NCBI RefSeq assembly: GCF_000004075.3
Contig: NC_026658.2
Span: 5,270,001 to 5,334,000, forward strand
Direction of reading: 5' to 3'
DNA: 64,000 nt
From: Cucumis sativus
Taxonomy: Eukaryota > Streptophyta > Magnoliopsida > Cucurbitales > Cucurbitaceae
How positions within the stretch are numbered: position 1 is the first letter of the stretch; each line of letters starts with the position of its first letter. This document shows positions 12,045 through 24,751 of the stretch, in pieces. The position numbers and the translations under genes are program-made. Below the pieces are notes generated by a model. That model searched no databases. It saw nothing but the letters and a program-made list of their open reading frames with translations, and was not told the DNA's origin.

Positions 12045-15000
12045 ATGCAAGATCAAGATTCGTGTTCCACCCCAGGTCAGGGTATTAACTTTGTTCTATG
12101 TTTTTGTGCGTCATTACTGAGGTTGAGTTCTTCGAATAGTTTGATTGATTGAAAATTTATGGTGGGTTACCGGGTTCTTTACTGACGTTTGAGAAATTAA
12201 GAGTTTTTTTTTTTTTTTAATTCACATTAATGCCCTAATTTTTTATAACCCAATTTTCATTCAGTTGATGTGATGATGAAAAACCTAATTTGTAGTCTAA
12301 TCTTGAATCTTTATGAATTGCAGGGGTATCCATTCCGGAATTTACCTTGACTTCTCCTGATCTAGTTATCTGTGCTGGTTCTCCTGATATTCCAGTAGAT
12401 AACTACTGTGATTCACCAGAATTCTTGGAGATCAAGGGTTGTAAACCTATGGAATCTTCCATGGAGCTTTCCTTTGAAAATAGTTTTTCTGGAATTGAGG
12501 TTAAGTACAATCAGAGGACCCCATCTGTTAGATTTTCCAAGTTGTGTGAAACCTATGAACACGAACTTTCTCCAGAATCTTCCTTTGAGTTGGCTCCTCC
12601 TCCTCCAGTTACTAATTCTCTGCAATCTCAAGAACTCCTTCAAGCTTTTAGTATCAATTCGGGTTCCTCAAATGATGCTGTGACTTTTGATGGGATAAAC
12701 TATGTGGAAGACAATTGGTACAAGGGTGGTGATACCATTAGGTCTGATGAAATTGAGCATCCTCTATACCAAACAGCTCGTTATGGGAACTTTTGTTACA
12801 ATCTCTCATCATTGGAACCTGGGAATTATGTTGTTGACCTTCATTTTGCTGAAATTGTATTTACCAATGGTCCTTCTGGTATGAGGGTGTTTGATGTCTA
12901 TTTGCAAGACCAGAAGGTCAGCACATTTTCTCAATCATCTAAATGAAATCATATTGATTTTCTGTTCCTAATCTTAAGAAACCTCAATAGACTTGTTGTT
13001 GATTTGGTTGTAGGTTGTTTCAGGCCTGGATATATATGCTCGTGTTGGTGGGAATAAGCCTCTTATTGTATCCGACCTCAAAACTACTGTCGATGTAAAA
13101 GATTTAACCATTAGATTTGAAGGACTGATGGGTAGGCCAATTGTTTGTGGTATTTCTGTGAGGAAAGATATTCCTTCAAGTGAGTTAAACCAAGCTTTAT
13201 ATAAGTTGGTTCATATTTGTTCAAATTCTAGTACTTATCATCTTGTGATGATTGGAATTTTCATGTCAGATATCAAAGAAGTTGAACGGCTCGAAGGTGT
13301 GGGATCTTCTCAACTAGAAAACTCAGAGATGTCCAGAGTAAACCTTCTTATATATTTGATCATATTTAGGAAATTAGGATTAATACTTGCTGTGGGCATT
13401 CTTTAAAACTATTGCATTATGATGATTTGTAGGATGGTAGTGAGTTGATAGTAAAAGAGAAGTACATAGAGTTCCAAAAGGATTTCGAGCTCATGAAGAA
13501 TGAGCTAGCAACAGCAAGGAAAGATGTGGAGGAACTTAAAAAGGAAAACAATCAAAAGGGTAGGGAATGTCAAGAAGCTTGGAAGTCTTTAAATGAGCTA
13601 CAAAACGAGCTTATGCGCAAGTCAATGCATGTTGGATCTCTTGGTAATAGACACCATCTTTGTAGCTTCTTTCTACTTTACTATTTGTTAGATGACCCTT
13701 TGATGTTTTTTTTTTTCCTTTAACCCGTCACAGCTTTTGCCATTGAGGGACAGGTGAAGGAGAAGGGCAGATGGTTTTCTTCGTTGAGGGACCTCACCCG
13801 AAAAGTAAAGGTATGCAGTAAAGTATACGTTCATCATATCAAAACATAAGAATGAGTTATTGAGAAGATTCATCTATCAGATTATGAAGATGGAAAACAT
13901 CAAACTATCGGAGGAGGTGCTTGCATTCAAGAACTGCTTTGTGGATATGAATGAAATGACTTCTAAAATTCAGACAGCGTGTAAGTTAGCATGCCATCGT
14001 TCTTATAAGTATCTACATAACTTTAATTCTATGAATAAGACAATGCGAATTAACTATCTGAGTCTACTGGTTTTTCCCTTGAATGTTCGGTAGTTAAACA
14101 ACAATCAGATTTGCAAGAAAACTTGAAGACTAAATTTGTTGAAGGAGCTAAGGAACGGAAAGAACTCTACAATAAGATGTTGGAGTTGAAAGGTCAGCTA
14201 GCTTGATTGTGGTGTTCTGGTTTCAAAGATATGACCCACTTAGAGAAACTGAAGGTGGTTAGTGATGTCATACTCTTCATTGCAGGAAACATCAGGGTCT
14301 TTTGTCGGTGTAGGCCCTTAAATACAGAAGAGATTGCATATGGAGCGTCAATGGTTGTTGATTTTGAGTCAGATAAAGATGGGGAATTGATTGTTAAATC
14401 AAACGGGGCTCCCAGAAGGATTTTTAAATTTGATGCTGTCTTTGGCCCTCAAGCGAATCAAGGTAATGAGTTGAAGTTAAGTGGTGTATAAGATGTGATG
14501 TACGACAGCATACTGATTGTTCATGCTCATGTATTTGTAGGAGATGTCTTTGAAGATACTGCGCCATTTGCGGCTTCAGTTCTAGATGGGTACAATGTTT
14601 GCATATTTGCATATGGCCAAACTGGAACTGGAAAAACTTTTACAATGGAGGGGACTGAAGGAGCTCGCGGAGTCAATTATAGAATTCTTGAAGAGTTGTT
14701 TCGCTTAACGAAAGAGAGGCAGAAGCTACATCGATATAAAGTATCTGTTAGTGTATTGGAAGTGTATAATGAGCAAATACGGGACTTGCTAGTCTCGGGA
14801 TCTCAATTAGGGAACAGTGCAAAAAGGTAATCTTGTGATTAACCATTTCATCAAATGATCCAAATGAACTTCAACAACTGACTCTTGTATGATTCGATTT
14901 CCAGTATCTGCAAGTAAAAGTTTTTTGGCCTTCCTGTTATGACCCTATGATAATTGTTGATTATTAGTTTAAAGGATGGGTAAGTTAGATACTACTATGT

Positions 15001-17046
15001 CCCATAGTGAAAATTCTCACTTTCATTTATTATTTCAGGCTCGAAGTTCGACAAATTAGTGAAGGAATACATCATGTTCCTGGCATGGTTGAGGCCCCTG
15101 TCGACAACATGAATGAAGTTTGGGAAGTTTTACAAACTGGCAGTAATGCAAGAGCTGTTGGTTCAACCAATTGTAATGAGCACAGCAGCCGATCCCACTG
15201 GTATGTCTTATCTCTTTTACATTTGGTTTACATAGTAAAAGAATTTCACCATGCTGAATATGTGATTTTGGTTGTTTCTTCACAAACAGCATACATTGTG
15301 TGATGGTGAAGGGGGAAAATTTGCTAAATGGGGAATGCACTAGCAGCAAATTGTGGTTGGTGGACTTGGCAGGCAGCGAGCGAATTGCCAAAGTAGAAGT
15401 ACAGGGAGAACGACTCAAAGAAACACAAAATATTAATAGATCTCTTTCTGCACTTGGTGATGTAATATCTGCTCTTGCAACAAAAAGCCCACATGTTCCT
15501 TTCAGGTAAATAGGATTTGGACTATTTTGCTGTTATGTTTTCTCAGGACTTGCAAATAACCACCATCCTGTCTTCCTTTGATCTTGACTCTTGGCAGGAA
15601 CTCCAAGCTCACTCACTTGCTTCAAGATTCACTAGGTAGTGTATCTTTTGTGCTATATTACATAAAATACATTGCTTATGGCTTTACTGATAAGTGGAAT
15701 CCCTATCGTCAGGGGGAGATTCAAAGACACTTATGTTCGTACAGATTAGTCCCAACGAAAATGACTTGAATGAGACTCTTTGCTCATTGAACTTTGCAAG
15801 CAGAGTAAGAGGAATTGAGTTGGGACCTGCAAAGAGACAGCTTGATATGTCTGAATTCCTTAAATGCAAACAGATGGTACAAGCTTCACTATCTGTTTGG
15901 TTTCATGTTTTTAAGTAGTGTTATGCCATTATATGTCTGTCTATTAAGTTCTCAAGTGTTGTTCATTCATTGCTTGTGTTAGACTGAGAAAACAAAACAG
16001 GATATGAAGAGTAAAGATCTACAGATAAGAAAAATGGAAGAAACAATTCATGGATTGGACTTGAAGATGAAGGAAAAAGATCAGAAGAACAAAAATCTTC
16101 AAGACAAGGTAAAAGAAATTTTATATTGACTTAATATACAATTACAACCACCAGAAAGAAACCCAACTCACATTCTAGTGCTGATTTTTTGTGCGCATTA
16201 CAGGTCAAAGAACTTGAAGCTCAACTTCTTGTTGAAAGAAAGTTAGCACGTCAGCATGTCGACGCCAAAATAGCAGAGCAGCAAATGAAAAATGAATTAG
16301 AAGATCATAAGTCTGCACCATTGAGGCCACAACTTGCAAGTCGACCGTTAGGTAGTCAAAAAAATCTACATGGATCATTTAACAACATGCTTGGAAAGGA
16401 GCAAATAAATCTCACTCATCCACTAACTGAAAACAATGGCTTCAAACCATCATTTCCCTTTTCTCCAGTGGATGGTGCCACCAAGTCCACTGATTCCGCG
16501 GAGAAGGAGAACAATCCAGAGATGGTTGAACGATGTTTTGTGCCACCGAAGAGGACAGGAAGAGCATCTATTTGCACAATGGCCCGACGTGTACCGATGA
16601 CCCTGGCTCCTAGGAGAAAGTCCCTTATCCCACTACCAAGCATACCAAGCTCCACTCATCTCCCATCACCCATGTTGACATTAGCCGCAGACAAGATAGA
16701 CGAAGGCAACGACGGATCAGATGATAGTAACTGCTTTCCTGACCAGGCACAATGTGAGAGTCCTAAAGAGATAAAATACGGAGGCAAAAAGTTGAGCAAC
16801 GTGTTGAGACGAAGCGTTCAAAAGAAGATAAAAATGAAGTCTCCAATGCAACAACACATGAGACGAGGCGGTATCAATGTAGGGATGGAGAAAGTGAGGG
16901 TGTCCATCGGAAGTCGAGGAAGGATGGCGGCGCACAGGGTGTTGTTAGGGAATGGTAGGAGAGTAACTAAAGATGATATTCAAAGTAAGAAGGAAAAGGA
17001 AAGGGGTTGGAATATGGGAACAACAGTAGGGAGAACTGTTATTTAA
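12045..17046 (+). CDS. Kinesin-14 motor protein with N-terminal malectin domain (KIN-14Q/R type)
   Basis: I model 16 exons: 12045-12075, 12324-12916, 13014-13179, 13270-13337, 13433-13643, 13734-13810, 13881-13980, 14094-14192, 14286-14462, 14541-14826, 15039-15200, 15290-15505, 15598-15635, 15713-15876, 15983-16108, 16204-17046. All have GT-AG borders; the sum, 3,357 nt, is in frame and encodes 1,118 aa. Order: acidic N-terminus; malectin (di-glucose-binding-like) domain at about 128-262; coiled coil about 290-440; internal-to-C-terminal motor about 449-796 with P-loop GQTGTGKT (533-540), switch I NEHSSRSH (649-656) and switch [11 protein letters not shown] (680-688); short coiled coil 797-838; basic tail to 1,118. 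The neck sequence just before the motor, ending in [11 protein letters not shown], is that of minus-end-directed kinesin-14s. Arabidopsis has two genes of this architecture (At1g72250 and At2g22610, recalled). It probably acts on microtubules in dividing cells; the malectin ligand is unknown. The first exon, coding only 10 complete codons, is the least certain. Confidence 0.92.
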
Positions 17047-18127
17047 TATCAGTTAAAAAAAAAACAATTGACTTTTATTTTTTTTGTTTTGCAATTAGAA
17101 GGAATTGTAGAGATTATTGACTTCTCATATACCCCCCCCCCCCCCCCCTGTGTATGTGTGTGAATATTCATTTTGGGATGATGATGATGATGATGATGGT
17201 ATCATCTCATCCACTTGATTGATTTCTCATGTAATTTCATTTGGAAAAGGAAGGAATTCTTATCCCTTATATTTGTTGGTATGTCTAGTCTGGTGGTGTG
17301 TACAAAATTTGTTAGAAATGTTGAGAGTTTTATGTAATTCCAAGCAGCTTGATTGATTACTTTCAAATTGATTGAAATTGATTTAATAGCAATCAACTGA
17401 TTATGTCAAAGGGAACATTGTGAATGGAAATTCTTGGTGGAATATGGCTTTGGAGGGTAATTTGATAGATTCATTTCTACAGAATTTTTAGCTCATGTGA
17501 TGGAATTGAAAAATATGTTTTGGAATCTACTCAAGTGTCTCGGTCAATCTTGTCCAATCACCTTAGTTTATTCAACTTAGTTGATTCAGGTGTTTGTTTT
17601 TTTAAAAAAAAAATTATAAAAGAAAGTGAAAATCTTTTAAAGAATATTATGAAATAAAAAGTGAATCTACCCTTTATTTTGAAAACCCAACTTGAAGTAT
17701 TCTAAATCTAAAGTGTTGGTGACAATACATTAAAGGTTAAATTTTATATACACACATGAAAAAAATGCTTCCAATCTTTCTATACCCTTTCAAAAAAATT
17801 ATCTATTTTCTTAAAAATTTACACTATTATCATTGTCGGTTCAACGATGGGACTAAAACTTTCTATTTTGAACAAAAATTAGGACGTAAAGTGGTTTCAA
17901 AGTAACCTCAAATGAACTAATATTTCTAAGTCATTGTTGCATCATCATCTCAACTCTCATAAGAATTCTATAGATCTAATCTAAATGAAGTTTTGATATC
18001 CTTCACAACAAGGGTTAAAAGGGTAATATTACAACCTTAGACAAAATAAAGTATTTTTTGAAATAAAGATCAATATCGAAAGGTTATTTGTATTATATAA
18101 TAATTTAGCCTATATAAAATTAAATAG
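17047..18127. other. Kinesin 3' region with simple repeats
   Basis: A run of 17 C lies at 17,132-17,148 and a (GAT)n tract at about 17,177-17,198; both are probably in or near the 3' untranslated region. The rest is AT-rich with no gene seen. Confidence 0.6.
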
Positions 18128-18765
18128 AGGCCGTTATAGGTGTAAGAATAACCCAAATAACATGAGATAACCATAACTGTCCAACCTATATTATATGAGT
18201 TGGGTTGAGTTAAAAAAAATGAATTTTTTCAGATTGGATTAGTTCTCACAGTTGAAAATTTCGATTCAACTCAACCCAATTCGAATTAATATATAATATT
18301 TATGTTTAATTGTTTATTTAATAAAATTTTAAAAAATAGTTAGGTTAAGCTCAACTCGTCCCTTTCTCTTCTAGTCTTCCTCTCGTGCTTTCATTTTTTC
18401 TCTATTTCTCTTCCTCGAATCGCATCCCATCTCCTCCTCTTCCCAGATCTCAAATCTACATCGCACTGCATCTCCTCCTTTTATCATATCTCAAATCATT
18501 TTGCCCGTTCCTCTTTGCCGTTCGTCTCCTCCTCTCCTCGTTGTTCGTCTCCCTCTTCTTAACCGTTCCTCTCCTCAGTACTCACTTGGTGTTCTCAACC
18601 AGTACAACTCCAACTCAGACCCAACCCATATTTTACGGGTTGAGTTGGGTTGGAAACTTAATTTGAGTTATTTGAGTTGCCAACCCTAAAAAACAAAAAA
18701 ATATAGGTTGAATTGAAAATGTCTCCCAACTCAATCCAACCGAATCCATTTACATCGCTAGGCTC
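18128..18765. mobile_element. Possible hAT-like MITE with CAACCCAA inverted motifs
   Basis: The left edge has TATAGGTGTAAG followed by AACCCAA motifs. The right edge, read inverted, has CCTAGCGATGTAAATG followed by GGTTGGATTGAG motifs. Multiple ACTCAACCCAA/TTGGGTTGAGT copies face each other across an internal pyrimidine-rich stretch (about 18,360-18,560). TAGNGNTGTAAA termini with such inverted motifs are found in hAT-type non-autonomous elements. I could not find a clean 8-bp target duplication. The open frames inside follow the CT-rich composition and are not genes. Confidence 0.4.
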
Positions 18766-18769
18766 TTTT

Positions 18770-19973
18770 ATGCGTAAATAATTAGAGTGATTTTGTTTTT
18801 GTTCTCTCAAATAAGTTTTTATAATAACTTATGAATTCATGTCAACTCATGTAGTATAATTTATTTAACTCAAACTGACCAAACAAGTTGATACAAATGC
18901 CAAATGTCAAATATTAAATTTAGTTAGTTGAGTTTTTCAAATTGTGAAGTTATTTCAACAGTCATGTTTGTGTTGTGTTAGAAACACATTATAAACATAA
19001 AAAGAATTATAGAACTTACAAAATCTCCAAACTAATTAAATTCATAATCATCCAAAGTTATTATAATCTGACTTTATTGTATTTTCTCCAAATAATTATA
19101 AAAATTAGATTGAAATTATATATTTAAGTATTAGTCAAAAACATGTCATATGGAAGACTAATATTGACATGTGAAGATGCCTCTTCTCATAGGCTCAAGA
19201 ATCTCAAAAGCCCAAATGTGGATACCCATCCAAATTTTCTTCAACACAAACATATCTAAATTCTTCGTTCACACACCATATTTACCTCCCTCCCTCCCTC
19301 TAGACTACCACAATGTGCTCATTCATGACTTTCTAAAACTTGCATGCATTTCTAAAATTTTAATTTATTGTTACATTTTTTTTCTTTTTGTTTTTGTTTT
19401 GAATTTGTCTTAAATGAGATGATGTATCATCCAAATATTTTTTTTAAAAAAATCACTAAGTTATAAAAAACAAATGACTCAAAAAAAGAATATTATTTGA
19501 GTCTCTACAAGAGATGCCTCAAACCACTTAAAACAACGAATAAGAATCTCTGACTGGATTACCAAACTAGCTAGTCATTTAACAAAAGTATAACTTAGCA
19601 TCATGGAGCAAGAATCTCTAAAGTGACAAATTCAATTGATTTATGATCCTATTTTATTCTTAGTTGTATTAGCGAGCAAGAAATTATCTAGTTTAACACG
19701 AAAAAAAAACTATCTACATTTCAAAGTAGCCGCAAATAATAAAAACGATTAGAACGTTGTTTATAAAAATTTGAAAAAAATTTACAAGATTTAAAAACTA
19801 TTTTAGGAAACAAAAAAATTGCAATAAAGTTATTTTGATATGAAAAATAGGAGTGTGTTTGTAAACAATTAAAAAGACTCAACTAACTAATAACGACGGC
19901 CTCAACTACGAAATTCTCCAGTTGATCATATAAAAACCATTAATTAAAAACAACATCCAACTCCCTCTCTACC

Positions 19974-20006
<33 letters not shown>

Positions 20007-23000
20007 AGAATATTAAATTTAAATTTGATTTAAAAATATAAAATGTGGTTGAATTTTTGAATATATATTATGAAAGAAAAAATAATGTTATTAAATAATA
20101 ATAATAATAATAATAATAATATAATGATGCAATTATTAGTGAGTTATAAGCATAAGAGTTTGATAGATTGAAAATACATTGCATCTGATCCAATGTGAAA
20201 CCTAAAATGTCTTTCCTGCCCTTTCCTTACTCCTACTCTACTCTTTCCTTTTGGTTTTATGCATTGCACCTCTTTATTCTTTTTTTCTTTTTTTTTTTAA
20301 ATCAATCTTATCAATTTTATATCTTTTTCTTTATTTTTCAAATACTATACAATATTAATGTTTGATGTTTCCGTTATTATAATTGTTTGAGTTTCATTTT
20401 TTGTTGCATCTATTTTCTACAAATAGTTTTAGAGTGTTTTTCTTTATCAATCAAACTTTTTTTCTTTAGAGAAAATACTAAACTAGAAGTGAATAATTTG
20501 AAATTGTGGTTGATTCATTCTCTCTTGGACTAAATTGTAATTCTTCCATATTTTAAAATAATAATTACTAGTATTATTAGTCCATAAAAATAAGTGCACC
20601 TACCCTATACCACATTCACATTAAACTTGTATATTATAATTCACCTAGAAGTTACATTTTACATACATAAATAAAGTGATTGAAACGACTTTCGAAACAA
20701 CATAGTTTGAAAAATGTATCATGTATATGCTTTAGGGATTCAATAATGTATTTAATTGAGTTAATCCCATCTTTATTTCAAAATTGATTATCAATCATTT
20801 GGAAGTGTTTCACTTATATATTATATATATTATAGGGTTATGAATTAGGTACGCTACTGAGTTTATATATATATATATATATGCTGCTTCAAATAAATAA
20901 AAATTAGATAAATAATATAAAAAAAATGTGTATCTCTTGAACATTCTCTTTATTTCTTTTTACACAATTGCAAATTCTTTTTATGTTATATAAAATAAAA
21001 GGGGTTTTTTCATCATATTATTCCTTCAATGAGGATTTTTTAATCTATACTTCCTCAAATAAAAACCCATATTTTGTTGTCCTTATTGATCGATCACTTT
21101 TTAAATACTATTTTTTTAATCATATACTTTTTTATTCAATATTTTTTCACAACCAACTTCTCTATGTTTGCATATTTACAACATGTAGAGTAGTAATAAG
21201 CTTTATCATTCTCAATTTTTTTTCTAAAACATACCTAATTCAACTCAACATTAATTGTCATGTAAATAAAAATGTTTTTTTCCCTCTTTCTTTAGTTGGT
21301 ATTTTTTCTCCAATTTTTGTCTCTTTTAGGACTCAATCAATCAGTAAATTATAAGGAACGGAATTGTCCAACCTAAAATAAAAAAAGTTTATGAAAATTT
21401 TAGAAAAATCAAATTAGAAAGGTTATCACGTTTACAAAATTTAAGGATTTTTGTTCTACGCTAAAACAAAAATTTAGTAAAGTTAATAGGCTATAAAAAG
21501 AGCTTATGTATTTTGTTTTCAATTCTACGAGTTATAAACACTTTAAGATTTAGTGTGTTAATGTTAATTAATTTAAAAGGGTGAGAGTGACCAAAAGCTC
21601 TGAGAGAGTGTTCTTGTAATTGAGATGGAAAAAGAGAAAATTATTTTTTGTGATTGTAACAATTTCTTACATAGTATATATTTTTTATTGTTCGTAAATT
21701 TTCTCCAAGTTAAAATGACTTTCACATAATTAAATTATAGTCTTTGTAGTTTTAATTCTTTTCTCTTAATTTCTCAACTATTTTCTCCTCCTCGTAGCTA
21801 AGTAATTATCCATCCTCAAAATTCAAGGAGGCATTGATCTCGAAGACAAAGAGGGACTCCAAGCTATACTATTTTTTTTTGTTACCAAACCACATAGATC
21901 TTCCATACATAGAAGACCAAAGTGAATGAGATCACTCGATTCTTGTATATGATTTACCAATTATTTTTCACAGATTGATGTTGAAAATCAGTTATTTAAG
22001 GATATCAAGTGAAATTGGAGCATTCTAGTACCAATAGACTTACCCAATTATCAATCTTTCTTTCAAGTTTAGAGATTCGAATTCCTAAATTAATTTCTTT
22101 TTACTAAAAACTAAAATATATGTTTTTGCGTTTTAAAATTTTATTTGATTTTTTTCCGAATTCTTCTGTGATTATTATTAGATAGAGAAGGATTTTAGGA
22201 GAAAGGGAATTGGTAGTGAATTAAAAGTAAGAGAGAAAAAGAAAGTGAAATTGAAGGTTGTGTAATATAAGATTTAGGAGGCATCCTTATTTTATTTTTT
22301 TATTGTCCTATGCATGGATGATAATGATTAAAAAAGTCAACTTAAAGAGCATATATTATAAAATGGCATCTTCTTTATTAATATAAGAAGGGTGGAAATA
22401 ATGAATCAATAATTAAAATGAAACAAATTTATCTTTCATATTTATGCTAATTTATTTTATTAAGTTGAGGAGTTATTAGATGGAATTGTTAATTTGGTGG
22501 GAGTCAGAGCCATGAACAAAACACATGTCAAGCCCTCATCTTTTACCTTTATTTTAAATAAAAACAAATAAATAAATAAATCATCACACCCCCAGGCTGG
22601 TGTCACGTGACTTTGCCATGTGACTCCAATATAAGTTCTTTCTTTTTTTCTCTTTTTAATTTTAAAAAATCAATAATAATAATAAAAGTTATGTTTAAAA
22701 TTTTAATATAATATTTCATTTATTGAAAATACGTAACTTTCGATTGTGTTCATCAACCTATAGCTATATCTAACTGTGTTTTACTTATCAATCTCTATTA
22801 CCCAAATATCATCTAACAATAAACATAACTATAACAGATTAATCCATTTCTATAATATTGTAATTTAGTTTGAATCACACAATTTATAATTAATAGTTTT
22901 TAAAGAATATAATATTATACCTTATTTTCTTAATTTAAATCTTCTATTGTGAATATGAATGCTATGAATTGAAATTGAATAAAAAATTCTACATGTTTTT

Positions 23001-24690
23001 GAGAAAAAAGTTTTATGTGTTTTTTTGTTTTCATATCTTTTTAGGATAAAGTTTATGTCATGTAGCAAATGGAGATTTGAACCATTTTTTTAAAAAAAAT
23101 CAAACTATTTCAATGATTATTTGTTTTTCATTTATTCGAATTATTTAATAATATCCAAAATTATTATAGAAAACTAGTAAAAAATATTAACAATATCAAA
23201 TACATGAGATTCAAACTATTTGTTAATATTATTTCTCACCACAACACATCCATGAAGTTGAAATAAATATATAAAGGCTGCATATCATCCTCATAAAACT
23301 AAGGTTTCTTTTAATGTTGAAATCATGGATTCTCAAAGCTCTGTTTTACTTTTCTTTTTCTCTTTTCTTTTTCTCTCATTTGTTAGAATACTTTATTTTC
23401 TAACAACTATATAAAGCAACAAACAATTTTTTTTTAGTTTTAATAACAACTTGCAATTAGTTAATAATTAAATTAGTTAACAAAAAAAAGGTTTCTAGAA
23501 CCATTTACGGTTATGATCAATGCTCTTATACCCTTCATTGGATTCTTTCAAATTCATTAAATGCATTAATCAAAGTATTAATTGAGATGTTAGAATAAAA
23601 TAAAATAATAACCTTATGATAATATTACTTTGTTGGTGGGGCAAAGCCAATGTTACATCTTCTAAATAAAGACAAATATTTTATTCAGGTTTTCCTTATT
23701 TAATACCTTCAATTAATAATTCAAAGGAAGTTGAGGACACACTCATTCATAAATTATTTCTTTCACCATTTTTATATCAAATTTTGTTTTTGGGGTTATA
23801 ACTCATTGCACCTATATGATATGTAATCATTTATTACACAAATTAGTAGTTTAATATCCATAAGTCCCCTTTATTAGTATCAATAATTAATTATAAATAT
23901 ATTCAACTTATTTTCATTTAACTGTTATTTAGTTGTGTGATCATATCCATTACATATTTTCTCAAGCATTATTATTTTTATAATCAAATATTTTTAATAT
24001 AATTAATTATAATAAGAATAAATACAAAGGTCATCAATAAAAGACGTTGATTTGAACTTACAAGACCCAATACACATCAATAATACATATCTTTAGATAC
24101 TTAAGTTCATATTTATATTTGATTGAATACTTTGAAAAATAGAGTTGTGATTGTCTTTTTGTCTAATATTTTTTCATTTTTAATTATTTTTTAAATGATG
24201 ATAACGGTCTCTAAGTACATTTATAAATGAGATAATTCAAATATAAATAATTGAAGTAATTATTTACTAAATTTTTTTTATCGAATGAGACTATGGACTT
24301 CTCGACTCTCTAGTTCGATCAATGAGCTTCCTCAACTCTTCTCTATAGTTCGACTTTTAAGATCTCTTTTGTATTTCGACATATCAATTACTAAGCTTAA
24401 CTAGTATGTGATTTAGTATCCAAACTTAAGTTTTAAAACAAAATTATAAATATATGAAAATGATGTATTAAGAAATGGAAAACAAAATAAAAATTAATTT
24501 AAGGTATAAAGATTTAAAATAAGAATGGATACATAAGTCATAACCGCCTTTGAGGAGGAAGAAAAGAAAAGAAAAGAAGGAAAATTTAGAATGAATTAAA
24601 ATAAATAGAATGACGAAGGCAACTAATTGAATTATGGAGGTCCAAAAAAGAGAAAGAAAATAGAATTATGGAAATGAAGGTAAGCGACAA
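18770..24690. other. Long AT-rich intergenic region
   Basis: About 6 kb without a supported gene. The longest open frame (20,968-21,354) is Phe/Ile/Tyr-rich, as AT-rich noncoding DNA gives by chance. Microsatellites: TA at 19,974-20,000 and 20,863-20,882; AAT at 20,095-20,120. Confidence 0.6.
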
Positions 24691-24692
24691 TG

Positions 24693-24750
24693 TAGGGCCG
24701 ATGTTGACCACGTGGCAGACAGCATTCTGTTCATTTCCACGTGGGCCCTA
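24693..24750. promoter_or_regulatory. Paired G-boxes framed by an inverted TAGGGCC repeat
   Basis: Two perfect palindromes CCACGTGG (24,708-24,715 and 24,737-24,744) lie between TAGGGCC (24,693-24,699) and GGCCCTA (24,744-24,750). CACGTG G-boxes bind bZIP and bHLH (PIF/MYC) factors. The site is about 1.8 kb upstream of the WAG-type kinase, so it could be a distal element of that promoter. Position and motif only. Confidence 0.4.
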
Positions 24751-24751
24751 T

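Noticed and set aside
18385..18689. Two overlapping plus-strand frames of 93 and 62 codons
   Set aside because: They follow a CT-rich tract inside a repeat-like element and encode low-complexity Ser/Leu/Pro sequence.
20968..21354. 128-codon plus-strand frame
   Set aside because: Phe/Ile/Tyr/Asn-rich translation typical of AT-rich noncoding DNA; no motif, no promoter, no partner exon.
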